From positions 5,158,501 through 5,222,500 of the forward strand of contig CANUEZ040000193.1 in NCBI GenBank assembly GCA_948099385.1: a stretch of 64,000 nt of DNA, given 5' to 3'. The translations under genes were made by a program, and so were the position numbers. Source of the stretch: Fasciola hepatica. Its lineage: Eukaryota > Platyhelminthes > Trematoda > Plagiorchiida > Fasciolidae. The notes under the pieces were generated by a model that had not been told where the DNA came from, did no database searches, and worked only from the letters and a program-made list of their open reading frames with translations. Positions 47,345 through 57,625 of the stretch are shown one piece after another; the stretch's first letter is position 1; each line of letters opens with the position of its first letter.

Positions 47345-48415
47345 GAAAACGTCGAAGGGTGAAATCATTCTCATTCCGAATATACACTCCGGGTGCTTCA
47401 TCAATAATCGTACGAAGAATTACGATAGCACACCTTATCATCAAGCAGTCGAAAAGCAATATGTCTACCCATGAGTTCAATTTAGAGGTGGCAGTAACGC
47501 AGATGTGGTAAAAAGTCGGTCTCAATCGCGTGTTAGCCATATCCGAAGTCAGAACGATGAATGATACTGCCGGAATCCACGTTTTGTTCACTTCTCGACT
47601 ATTTCTCAAATTGCCTAATCGACGCAGAATATCGGTACGATTTCAGCTCCCTGTGTGCGGCGGGAGACGTATATCGGACAAGAGGATGACCCAAGTCGGT
47701 TAAACAAAATACAAGTGAAGAGCGGACCAGCGACAATTACCATCTCTTCCATGGAATCCGATCATACGATTATTATTAATGGAGCCTCTGTTGCCATATA
47801 AACTGTCAAAGTAAAAGCAACAAGAAATGCCAACCGCTAGGTCTCGGCAACCGTCGATTGAGTCTCGATCCGCACGAAACAACACCACATTATGTGCTCA
47901 GAAGCAACACAAAATAATGTGACGTAATCACTAACACCACGTAACTCATAGTTATCGACACAATATCTGTCGCAACTCTGGTAACACCTCTGTTGAATGG
48001 ACACGAATTTGTCAATTTCTGTAATCAAGATTATCGACTATTTTTCTGCTTTCCTATCATCCAGTGAGCAAGATCTGTAAGAACGTTTATTATTTTATCA
48101 CATGTGAAACACTGACAACTAGTTGTTTGGATGCCGAGTGTGCTGATGTCCTAATCCAGTGTCCTCACTCAACCGTATTTGCCAAATCAGATGAATATTC
48201 ATTAGTTACAGGAAGGTATCACCAAAAACAACCATGAACCAAAACAAACAGGTCAGTACGACACTGGTAACCATCAATTCAAGTTCAATTTCACATATGA
48301 ACATCGTGCCTCCAATTTTTCTGTTACCCTATAATTCCAAGAAAATAATGAACATGTGCATATCTCTCACTCAAAGCTCACCTTTTAAAATTATGAATTG
48401 GTAAAAACGTTTGAC
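47345..48415. repeat. High-identity island 3 (B copy)
   Basis: Counterpart of 13,675-14,745. The minus strand carries an open frame of 110 codons (47,609-47,277, with NENDFTLRRFLHRTYLNYIN) and two shorter ones (47,888-47,700, 48,028-47,837). None matches a family I know. Confidence 0.7.
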
Positions 48416-48586
48416 GATCATTACTCGCATTCCATAACCGTAGTAGAATTGTTTTGTAATTTGGCTGTCTTCTACGGTTGGACAGCTTTCTGGGCGCTTC
48501 TGTCGCATGAAGTATCACCACAATCACATCGCCTTTACTACGATCACCCATCAATTACGATGCTCGCGTCAGAATGATGGACAATT

Positions 48587-48925
48587 TCGAATATCGGTGA
48601 ATATAATGACAATAGTGAAAAAGCTGATCTCCACTTGCGCTGTGTGAGCATACATATACCTGGTTGTTGCGACAGCGGAATGAGTATTCAGGTTGATTGA
48701 ATCAAATTTATTGCTTTATATACTTCGGTGAATCACGTGATGGTGTCGCGTCGCTCATTGAAGAAATGATTTTCTAGTTTTTCCAGTAGGGAAATCACTA
48801 AGACCGTCTGACTGGCAGTGACATAATGCCTTGTCTCCAAACAATTCGTGGCAGTCAGTGATCTTTCATCGATCGATGACGAAATGGTGTTGAGTTTCTT
48901 TCTCAAGGCATATTTGAATGTTTGT
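48587..48925. repeat. 345-bp repeat unit, single copy in B
   Basis: One copy here against two in A (14,936-15,282 and 15,672-16,018). The younger PLE inserted right at its end. Confidence 0.75.
48910..48921. repeat. Target-site duplication, left (ATATTTGAATG)
   Basis: ATATTTGAATG occurs on both sides of the PLE (right copy about 50,476-50,486). The A copy, which lacks the insertion, has a single related sequence here. Confidence 0.6.
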
Positions 48926-49028
48926 AACATTGGGTCCCCTTTATCCATTTCATGAGAACGGAGAGAAGACATAAGTCGCGAGATGCAAGCATTTCGTTTA
49001 CTCTTGTCAACCGCGGACATAAAACGTG

Positions 49029-49523
49029 TCAGTTTATATACATGGTACAGTAGAGGGCAGGGTAATTGCAACAGTAAAATAGGCACGATCGAAAGTTCTT
49101 ACTTTTGGTCGTCTGCAGCAAACGCAACTGCGCCGCTGTGTATGTGTGCCTTAGAGCTGACTTGAGATTACAATTTATTTGATTGATTAAATGATCTCCT
49201 TTAAAAGGCAAAGTGATAAAAACTTGCTTCTTCTCCACGTTCATTGTTTTCTCGCGCACAAGTCTCGGCCTCTGATGTTGTCTGATAAAGTTCTCCGGAT
49301 AACCGTTAGCCAGCAGCGTTCTTTTTATTAACTCTTCTTCGTTTTGTATTTGATCCTCTGTACATATTTTCTGGTCCCTGTTGCAAAGAGTTTTAACCAA
49401 TCCACGTTTGTAATCCACTGGGGCGAAGCTGGAGAATGGTAAATAACGACCGCCCCACATTGCTTTTCGGTGGATTCTGCGCTGTAGAGTCCCATCCTGA
49501 CGCCTGGGTAATAGAAGGGACAA
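49029..49523 (-). pseudogene. PLE left copy: RT C-terminus and linker, endonuclease deleted
   Basis: Open minus frame of 164 codons. It begins in the RT C-terminal block (RRQDGTLQRRIHRK, GGRYLPFSSFAPVDYKRGLV), continues with LCNRDQKICTEDQIQNEEEL and KKQVFITLPFKGDHLINQ, then shifts after LLQTTK to sequence from the 3' end and stops. The GIY-YIG domain is absent. The deletion end points share AGTAAGAACT, consistent with microhomology-mediated loss. The open frame is simply the young remnant of the element. Confidence 0.82.
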
Positions 49524-49577
49524 ACTATTATCACTTTCTTCTTCGTGAGATACACTGAGGTTTGGGTGAATAGCAAC

Positions 49578-50335
49578 GTGGGGCGGTCGGTATTTACCAT
49601 TCTCCAGCTTCGCCCCAGTGGATTACAAACGTGGATTGGTTAAAACTCTTTGCAACAGGGCCCAGAAAATATGTGCAGAGGATCAAATACAAAACGAAGA
49701 AGAGTTAATAAAAAGAACGCTGCTGGCTCACGGTTATCCGGAGAACTTTATCAGACAACATCAGAGGCCGAGACTTGTGCGCGAGAAAACAATGAACGTG
49801 GAGAAGAAGCAAGTTTTTATCACTTTGCCTTTTAAAGGAGATCATTTATTCAATCAAATAAATTGTAATCTCAAGTCAGCTCTAAGGCACACATACACAG
49901 CGGCGCAGTTGCGTTTGCTGCAGACGACCAAAAGGTTATGTTTTCAAAATCACTCAAACAGTCTTGCTGATCCCAATGTCTCACATATTGTCTAGCAGTT
50001 CACTTGCAGTTACGGTGACGTATACATTGGCAGGACGGATCGTTGCTTGACTCAACGAGTGTCAGAACACATACTCAAATGGCTGTCAAACGTGATGACG
50101 CAACCTGCTGGGGCAATACACAAAGACGTGAAACCGCCAGCATCTTCGATCGGAAGACACTTGATTGCATCAGGTCACAAAGTTGACCTGTCCCAGTGTT
50201 TCAAAGCATTGTTGCGCAATCCAGTACCGAAACTACTAGCGTTCAGTGAAGCTATTCTAATCATGATGCATCAGCCAACACTCTGTGCACAAAAACGATT
50301 GACCCAAAATGGTTGTTCCCCCTGGCGTTAACACA
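49578..50335 (+). pseudogene. PLE right copy: linker and GIY-YIG endonuclease, one stop
   Basis: One plus-strand frame runs from about 49,580 to 50,331, interrupted by a single TAG at 49,993-49,995. It contains WGGRYLPFSSFAPVDYKRGL, AQKICAEDQIQNEEELIKRT and KKQVFITLPFKGDHLFNQ, then FTCSYGDVYIGRTDRCLTQR, with the DVYIG core of the GIY-YIG nuclease at 50,017-50,031 and the following R of GRT. The C-terminal block SIGRHLIASGHKVDLSQCF, EAILIMMHQPTLCAQK closes the domain, as in Penelope-like elements. The RT palm is missing (5' truncation), so it could not move on its own. The best preserved coding remnant in the window. Confidence 0.88.
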
Positions 50336-50489
50336 ACAGACTTCACTCTCCCCAACGTACGCACAGTAAGAACTGTACCATGTATATATACTGACACGTT
50401 TTACGTCCGCGGTTGACAAGAGTAAACGAAATGTTTGCATCTCGCGACTTATGTCTTCACTCCGTTCTCATGAATATTTGAATGTGTTG

Positions 50490-51545
50490 TTTCATTGTAT
50501 GACTAGTGACCGGGGAATAACGTGATCATAATTACTGGTTTGGCAGTATAATAAATGCGCCTGAATTTTAGCTTCAAACGTTTGCTGATTTGGTTGATCA
50601 TAACGTATCATTTATGAGCTATTCATAATTTTATTTCCAAGCACAGTGGAAGACTATTCTTTATCAGCTTGAGTTGATATCAGGTTGCCAAGAATTATGC
50701 TGGATACGCAGTTGACATCAGCGTTTCAATGACTCCATTGATTTGTCCCTCCAGTGGCTCTGCCGTCCAAATCTACTCTAGCCCAAGAAGCATTGTTTGT
50801 ACTGTGCTTATCTTGTACTTCTTTGGAACAATTTCAGTGCAATGTAGATAGTGTCCTTGTAGACATATTTTAATTGGTCCATTTTTTCAGTGTTCGTTGT
50901 GGATAGGTAACCTTATATTTGAACGGAAAATATTCTAGATGATCAACTGTCCTTCACAACGTTACAGGATTTCGAAACCTTAGCAACCGTTTTATTATTT
51001 CTTTATAAAATAGAATCGGACATTGACGAGACTACTCGCTCTGTCGCGTCTGTTTTGTCATTCCGACAATATGTTTTATTGAAAATATCAACAGACCCAT
51101 GGGAAGTTTTATCAGAGGACATTAAAAACTGGTGATACAGTATTTACGCCGCAACGAAATCCTATCAACCATTTTATTATTTATTATTTAATGCGGATTC
51201 GGTCGATGATGAGACCACTCGCTCTGTTCCGTCTGTTTTTTCATTTTGAGGACAATATTTTTTGACGTGACTCATGGCTAAGATTTTCCCGTTTGTAATT
51301 TGATGATTCTGATGATTCTGTTCCATTCTGTTCTACTTCAAGCTGTTTGACTGTGTGAAAAAAATTAGGTACATGACTGCACTATCGTGTTGGTTTAAGG
51401 TGTTCCTGCCGAAGGAGCGAGCCTGTGTTTCGATAGTGATTCCCTTGGGAACTGAATTTCGTACCAATCCATCATGACAAATGTAAATTCACATTGCCTG
51501 GTCGCTCTTCACTAAATGTATACTGGCGTTTCAATACTTTGGTAT
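50490..51545. repeat. Duplicon sequence matching 16,018-17,060
   Basis: Colinear with A after the PLE insertion. Contains an internal tandem duplication in B: the ACTCGCTCTGT...GTCTGTTTT block occurs at about 51,030-51,070 and again at about 51,210-51,250, once only in A near 16,570. No protein domain. Confidence 0.65.
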
Positions 51546-51824
51546 GTATTCTTTGTTGAAGATCACTTGTGCGTTCGTACCAAAAAAATATCCCACACGG
51601 CAACATGACAAACTATGATCAACTAAATCACCAAACATTTTATAGTTTAGGTCTTATACTATTTTATACATTCTGTAGATCAGATGCCACAAGGATGGGT
51701 TTGTCCTGTTCAACACACCACGCCTCATTTGCGCCAGTAGAGATCAGCACAGAAAAGAAATAATTTCAATAATCTGAAGGCATATCCAAACTCTTTTTCT
51801 CATCAGAAGAACAGTACACACGAT

Positions 51825-52395
51825 ATGGAAGACAGAGAGAACCTTACTCAAACCAGGAAGATAAACGGTTCGAAAACCACTCGTTTGTCACAGACAATAG
51901 ATTTACACCTCATTCGGAACTACATCGTTTCATATTACTACTCAGGAACACCATTCCTTTTATCCTCATTAGTGTGTTGCAGTGGTCGATTCACATTTGC
52001 TATTCCAAATAACGTCTCAATTTAATCAACCATAGTTAAAATGAATTATATGGGAAATTCAAGCAACTTTCCTACTCAGATTATTTTCGAATTTCCGTGT
52101 ATCGATGAATGGGGAAATTGGGACATCCGGTTGCACACGATACAGTAAACTGACTACGGATTTACAACAGAGAGGAATCGCAATTCCATTATTCATTTTT
52201 TTCTCCGTGTTTTATTTGCCTCCTGCTTTTTGAACTGTGACAACGAACAAAAGTCTCGATCATAGACGTTTCTGTATTGTTACCGGCTTGCTCGTTTACA
52301 TTATTTTTCAAATTCAGTTTGAATCATTCAATACTTCTCCACTCTTATCTCCCTTCTGTTTTATCGTTTCACGTGTGCGTCGGATGTTTTGCGCC
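51825..52395. repeat. High-identity island 4 (B copy)
   Basis: Counterpart of 20,140-20,705, nearly identical. The duplicon ends shortly after, at about 52,455, against the inverted copy C. Confidence 0.7.
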
Positions 52396-52639
52396 TCTTT
52401 TATAATCGTGACCTATTTTTATTCATGTAGATTGTGTGTCTTTAGACTTGTACCCATATTCTGAACAGATATGAAGGGCCAAAACGAGTCGTCCTCGTGA
52501 ACTTCTAACCCTCGGTAACGGTAGCAAATAAGATACAAGAGAAAAGAGAATCGATTCTCCAACCTAAGCCTTCGTCTCATTCGGCTGCTTTCAGCATCCG
52601 CACATCTCGTCAAACGGGGCCAGAGTCTCACCTACCTTG

Positions 52640-53060
52640 AACTCTTTAAAACATTCCGAATGGATGTTTATCGTGAACTCGAAACACGCATAAATGTCCA
52701 AACTTCAGTGTTAACACTTCGCTCACCAGCCACAAACTGGAAATCCCATTTCACTCTTCGCACGCCGGGTCATTCGGTGTCTAGTGCTTGTGGTGAGGCT
52801 GGCGTTGGCATCATTCTCGCCATGAAAACTGAGCGTGTGCTGCTTGACTGGATTCCAATGACCAGTCGTATATGAACGGTTCTATACATGTAAACATCAC
52901 TAGACTGGAGAGTCCATGCCTGTATGTCGTTTATGTGCACCCAGATCGACCATATTGCACTTGGTTACCGCTGACACTGCTGATCATTTTGTTCCCCTTC
53001 GGTTGCCAATGATCACACAGCTGTCTGTGTGAATTCGAATCTGCCTCTTGACGGTGACCG
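52640..53060 (+). pseudogene. RTE-type APE endonuclease, inverted copy C
   Basis: Plus-strand frame 52,660-52,875 reads ELETRINVQTSVLTL, FTLRTPGHSVSSACGEAGVG and LLDWIPMTSRI, then stops. An internal deletion joins it to CTQIDHIALGYR and ANDHTAVCVNSNLPLDGD. Same element as at 2,615-1,800 and 33,215-32,500 but in opposite orientation. Confidence 0.85.
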
Positions 53061-53289
53061 AAACTAAATCGAAGACGAAAATCCTCGTCGGCCACTACTT
53101 GACGATATCAAAGAATGTGCCTCCATGCAGAATTATTGTAAAATTCAAGATTGACACATTATTGTTTTATTTCTTCACTGTACTCTCTCTGTTATAGTAC
53201 ATACTGGTACCTTACATGATAACTCCCAGATGAAAAATTTAGCTACGTTCTATGCGTTCTTGATGTTCTTACTGCGCAGTGGTTGTGTG

Positions 53290-54330
53290 CGGGGTTCAGC
53301 CTATTCAATCCATTTGATTTCACATTTGGCGTCGCGCAAAGGATTCAAACCATGATTGCATCTGAAATGAAAACTCTTGATGTAAGTTCCACAACTCAGC
53401 CGGTTGACGACTACATGGAATGTTTCAATAAATCGGAATAGGCCCGAGACTATTTGGATAATTCGAAGAAAACAGTGTGTTTTTCGTTGGTCCCTTTTGC
53501 AGAAATGCATACACTGCCATGAGAACGTCGTCTTTCTCGGATCTTTCCATCAGTCTAGCACACGACAAGGTAAGAATCATCATTTTATAGCATTTGATGT
53601 TAGTCAACTTCACTGCTGCTGAGAGAGACAAATAAAACAGCCTCACTAGACTTGAAAACCGATCCGTTCGTGAATTCATTCTTCAGCTGGAGACACAGGC
53701 AGCGAAGTGCGACCAAGGTCCGACATGGGAACATCAACTGTGCAATCGCTTGATTGTAGGAATAAACCTTCTAGTTTGGAACAGGGGCTGTTGCTTGTAA
53801 CTGATGAGACCCTTCATCACGTTAGCCGAATTCGTGAAAACTATCGGGAAATAAATGCTGTTTCGTAGTCCACACTGTTCCATTCTTCCAAAAATCAAGT
53901 AGTTCGACACACTCAAAATATGCCTTATTTTATAAAGCCGACACGTTGTCGTGACAACCAGCCCCACTTGAGCGATCGATTTGTTCGAAATCTGTCCGTA
54001 AAAGTTCCGATTTGGGCAAAGGTATTTCATATGGTCAGTTACGTCATTGTTTCACATGTCCTCGTCGACAAGCCACGTGTTTTGCCTGTGGTAAGTTTGG
54101 TCACAATGATAGTGCTTTTAGCAATAGCCCAGCATATTGACAAACGATCTCCTCAGCATCATCTGACACTTCTTTATTTCCTACCAGTTTCTCGACACTT
54201 GTCAGAGAAGGTTCCACATATTACCAGGCGTTGCATACTCAACAGTGTAGTCAACACCATTTTATTGTTGACACTGGGAGTGTATAATCCATCATTTCAC
54301 GTAAAGCTGTGATTTGCGTTTATCCCACCG
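53290..54330 (+). pseudogene. Ty3/gypsy-2 gag, zinc knuckle and protease, copy C
   Basis: Fullest gypsy-2 copy. One plus frame carries a gag stretch with VREFILQLETQAAKC and NRLIVGINLLVWNR (about 53,670-53,780), matching the capsid C-terminal region of Ty3/gypsy. A knuckle CFACGKFGHNDSAF (54,078-54,119) keeps C-C-H but has Phe in place of the last Cys. The protease motif FIVDTGS (DTGS at 54,270-54,281) is intact but followed at once by a stop, then SIIS. The RT is absent. B and A hold shorter versions. Confidence 0.78.
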
Positions 54331-54599
54331 ATAGAATTATTCCAACCAGGAAGATTGATCCGTGTATTAGTAGGCACAAGTTCTCACTCGTTCTTCGGTT
54401 TCGATTCAGGACCTCCACCTATCAGTTTTAAAGCTGTTCGTGATTTGCACATTGATGTCACTCTCTTAATTTCTTCACCCGATTCATTGGATATACAACA
54501 GCTTGTTTTAAAATGATTTAGGGTTTCTGGTGGAATGCACATTCCTGGACTATAGTGAGAGATATCTTGCGATTTCAATTTCCTTCAGACTATCGTGGA

Positions 54600-54840
54600 T
54601 CCTTCTTGGGTAAATACTACACTCTTGTGATCATTGATGCTTCACCCTGCTGATCGAAGGTATACAGAAAAACACACACAACGCACGGGAAAAATATCAA
54701 CAGAAGAGAAATTATGTTTGTGCAGGTTACTGACAGTGGCACCAATTCAGCTGCTCAACTCTTGGATAATTGGCCAAAGAAGATCTTGGTTGAAAAGTAA
54801 AACATACTGCTCTTCGTCACCCACAGTTGAGTGGTCTAGC
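54600..54840 (+). pseudogene. Ty3/gypsy-2 integrase fragment, copy C
   Basis: LGKYYTLVIIDA (catalytic Asp at 54,636-54,638) and VTDSGTNSAAQL (second Asp at 54,732-54,734) in two frames. Typical spacing between the two aspartates is shortened by a deletion. RTE sequence resumes at about 54,845. Confidence 0.72.
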
Positions 54841-54844
54841 AGGT

Positions 54845-54935
54845 AACTTTGAATGAAATTTGTTTTGCGATTCCTCATACATTGATAATGCATTATATAT
54901 CACAATTGTTCACCGTGTTATCAACGCAACCAGCA
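54845..54935 (+). other. RTE flank at the end of copy C
   Basis: Reverse complement of B about 30,965-30,870; similarity ends near 54,935, the right limit of repeated duplicon material in this window. Confidence 0.55.
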
Positions 54936-55001
54936 CGGGAAACCGAGCTCATCTAGCAGTCTTTCACTGGAAGAACTATCAGCACTGAGAAACTCATTTC
55001 T

Positions 55002-55222
55002 TGTTGTCTTCAAACATACCTTCCATCATTGCCAGTCTGCCCGCAGACCCAGGAGGTCTACAGTTGATAGTAAAGATTGCTCAAAACACCACATTACCCC
55101 GTCCTAATACAGGCGCGTCCGATCTGTCCGTTGTGTACTTCATGAATATTCCTCAGCCTCTGATTCAGCACACAGATCTCTTCCTATTTCTTGAAAATCC
55201 TGAAGCTTTCCAAGGTCCCTGA
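55002..55222 (+). CDS. Unassigned open frame, possible exon
   Basis: A 73-codon open frame just beyond copy C with protein-like composition (DPGGLQLIVKIAQNTTLPRP, DLSVVYFMNIPQPLIQ). It lacks an ATG, so if real it would be an internal or terminal exon ending at its own stop (TGA near 55,220). No splice acceptor can be fixed with confidence and no family is recognised. Confidence 0.2.
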
Positions 55223-55704
55223 CAAATAATTAGAGGGGCTCTCTTTTCATAACGAACGCTGAGCTGTCGGTAGGTTATGCATATGACGGCCCCAAGGGGG
55301 ACATAACTTCATTCAAGTACAGTTTTTGATTGGGGAAATACAATGTAAACCCCAAGCATGACATCCCGCGGATTAGTATTGCCCAAAAGATTACATTTAT
55401 TCTCAATTGCTTGCAAGTCAATGGAGAAAGTTGAAGCGAACTCCCTTGTTGAAAAGGGCTGAAGCTTATTCATGCCAAATTGCAAGCAAAACATCCACGG
55501 TATTGGTTCCTTCCGTAAAGATGAGGCACGAAACACTCATAATAAAACAGGAACAGTGGGAAGGGAGTGCGGGTTATGTTCATACTGTTTATTGTCGAGT
55601 CGACTAGTCGTTTGCACTAGGTTTTTTAACCACGCAGTGCAGAAATCCAGGAAAGGATACCAGTTTGCTGAGATCAATTCAATTATGGATTATTCCTTGG
55701 TTCT

Positions 55705-56190
55705 GTGTTCTTCCTCTTCTATATTCCACTAAAATCGGTAACCTTTGTGTATTTTCCCTACTGGAGGCGTTCAAATAAGCTGATAATATTGTTCTTGTCA
55801 GGAATTTCCGGCCTACTTGTTGAAAATCTTTCTCGTTCAGAGAAACTTCCAAGCCGAGAGGGTTTAAAATCTAATGTCTCCAAGCACCTTGAATGTCAGT
55901 TCACGAATTCTCGCTCATTTACTCCAATAAATTGTTTCTGTTACTTATGTGGTGGAAAACTCAGGTGTCTATCTTCTCAGACAGTTTCGGTCATTTTAGC
56001 CATGGAATTCCAAATTCAACTTCCAATGTGTTCTTCTTATACTATTTCACTTTCCCTGCAATTATCCTCGTATTTCGGAACCTGGGCCTTAGCACACTAC
56101 TCCGTGGCTTGGTAATTACAAGTAACAATGCATCTATGATCGGTGCACTATTGACCTTACTCATTGGTCAGTACAATAAGTCTTGGTAAA
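55705..56190 (+). other. Overlapping open frames, unassigned
   Basis: Two plus frames (55,705-56,115 with 136 codons, 55,893-56,189 with 98) overlap in different registers. The first contains NCFCYLCGGKL, a CxxC-like pair. The second is hydrophobic in its second half (LLLMWWK, FPAIILVFRN, SMIGALLTLLIG). They may be a decayed coding region read in two frames, but I cannot name it. Confidence 0.2.
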
Positions 56191-57390
56191 TCTCTTATCA
56201 ACAAGAAATGTCAGGGTACTACTCAGCCGTTACACACAGACGTAATTGGTCGCTCCCATTCATGCATTATGTCTGTATTCCCGGACCTTCCACCTAGAAT
56301 GATTCCATACAGAATTTCAAACCTTGTCTGCTTCAATTCATGTCCAAAAGGGAATAGATAAAATCTCAATGACCTGAAAAACCTCCTAATGATAGCAACT
56401 TTACTTTTCTTTCGCATATAATTAAACACTGCACTTAAATAAATTATTCATTTTCACCTAATTGCTTTGTCATTTGACGAATCTCTGTTGTTCTACTTGT
56501 TTAATTCTCCCGTGTAACTGTTATGTCACTAGCATATTCTCCTTGATTTATGTGATCGCTCGCAAATCTCATCATTTCACCCCCTTAATGATAAATTGGA
56601 GACGACAGCACAGCTCGGTGAAACCTGTGTGTTTTATGGCAGAACGATTTGCTGGTAAAAGTGAAAATTATGAGCGCGCTATTCCGATGGTTTTGCTCTA
56701 TTGGTGGGCATGACCAATTGAGTTTCGTGTATTACTCACAACTACCTGCGAGTTGTACGTGAGGATAAGTGGTACTTTGCTTGGTTGATTGTCGTTTGGA
56801 TTTCATCGTTCCAGCCAACCCTGCACCCGGAAGCACCATAATCAAGCTTCGCTTCTACTTGAGTTTATTTATACTCCCTGTTATACACAGGATTTTAAAA
56901 ATGGCCTTTTCACCTCAGTGGTAGGTATATTACCACTGAATCACGTTAATTCTCTCGGGACTGGTCCGAACCACCGAAATAAATTTTGTTTAGATGTCAT
57001 CTTATATGATACTCAAAAATGACTGACAGCTTTGAGGAGAGAAACGGTATCTGTTCCGTTAATTCCAAGGGAATGACTTCCACCATATCAGGTCCTCTCA
57101 GCAGGATAGGCCATCGTACCCACACTTAAACCAGCTTGAGTTTTGTTGTCTAGTTTTGTCGGACAGGTATACAGTTATTGTTCACTCGGGTCATTCAGTG
57201 GCATGCGTGTGTGAAGGCGTGCTGATTAGTTGACTGGATAGAGACGGATAATTACCTTGCATCAGAGAATTTTTTCACTCCCTGATAGTAATACGCAATA
57301 CAAACACAAATATAAGTCATTTCGGCCGTTTTCCACACGTAAAATTTCCTTCAAACCCTAATGGTAAATCAGATTGTAATTGTTGTACAG
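56191..57390. other. No gene identified
   Basis: Short open frames only (56,462-56,713; 56,789-57,022), no domain, no repeat shared with the duplicons. Confidence 0.35.
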
Positions 57391-57394
57391 TGTG

Positions 57395-57625
57395 AGTATT
57401 CCCTATAATATCAATGATTGTCGGCCTCCTTAACCTGGGTGAAGCTAAAGCTGTATTCAATGAAACGTTTATTATCCTCTTCGAGTTGTTGATGTTGTCA
57501 ATATAAACAAGCACGGTGATTTCGACGGCATGATAGAGTTTTATATGAATCAAGATGGGTTCGTAATTATTTTTTGTGTGATTGATTCTATGCGTATGCT
57601 GAAACTCATTCGAAACGAGTAACAC
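57395..57625 (+). pseudogene. Possible Ras-family small GTPase remnant
   Basis: Plus frame ending at a TAA (57,623): NVYYPLRVVDVVNINKHGDF followed by DGMIEFYMNQDGFVIIFCVI, then DSMRMLKLIRNE. This recalls the segment of Ras-like GTPases from the switch II strand (LxxxDTAG) through the M..YM...GF..VF.V.D block. The DTAG/Q61 residues are not kept (VVNIN instead), and neither the P-loop nor NKxD was found. The antisense frame (57,625-57,317, 102 codons) is longer but matches nothing. It could be a retropseudogene piece or coincidence. Confidence 0.33.

Larger units (their letters stand above)
48955..50475. mobile_element. Younger palindromic Penelope-like element
   Basis: A 5'-truncated PLE inserted in duplicon B only. 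Outer ends (48,955-49,060 and about 50,362-50,470) are inverted copies of the element's 3' end. Inner arms (about 49,104-49,455 and 49,578-49,932) are nearly identical inverted copies of the RT-linker region. The spacer is about 120 bases. The left copy lacks the endonuclease, apparently by deletion between two AGTAAGAACT sequences; the right copy keeps it. An ATATTTGAATG direct repeat flanks the insertion. Partial inverted copies are a known feature of Penelope-like elements. Confidence 0.85.

Noticed and set aside
49085..49104. Splice donor (AAAAGTAAGAAC on the minus strand) suggesting a PLE intron
   Set aside because: The same AGTAAGAACT occurs at the 3' end of the element near 50,364, so a deletion between two short repeats explains the junction; the right arm reads straight through.
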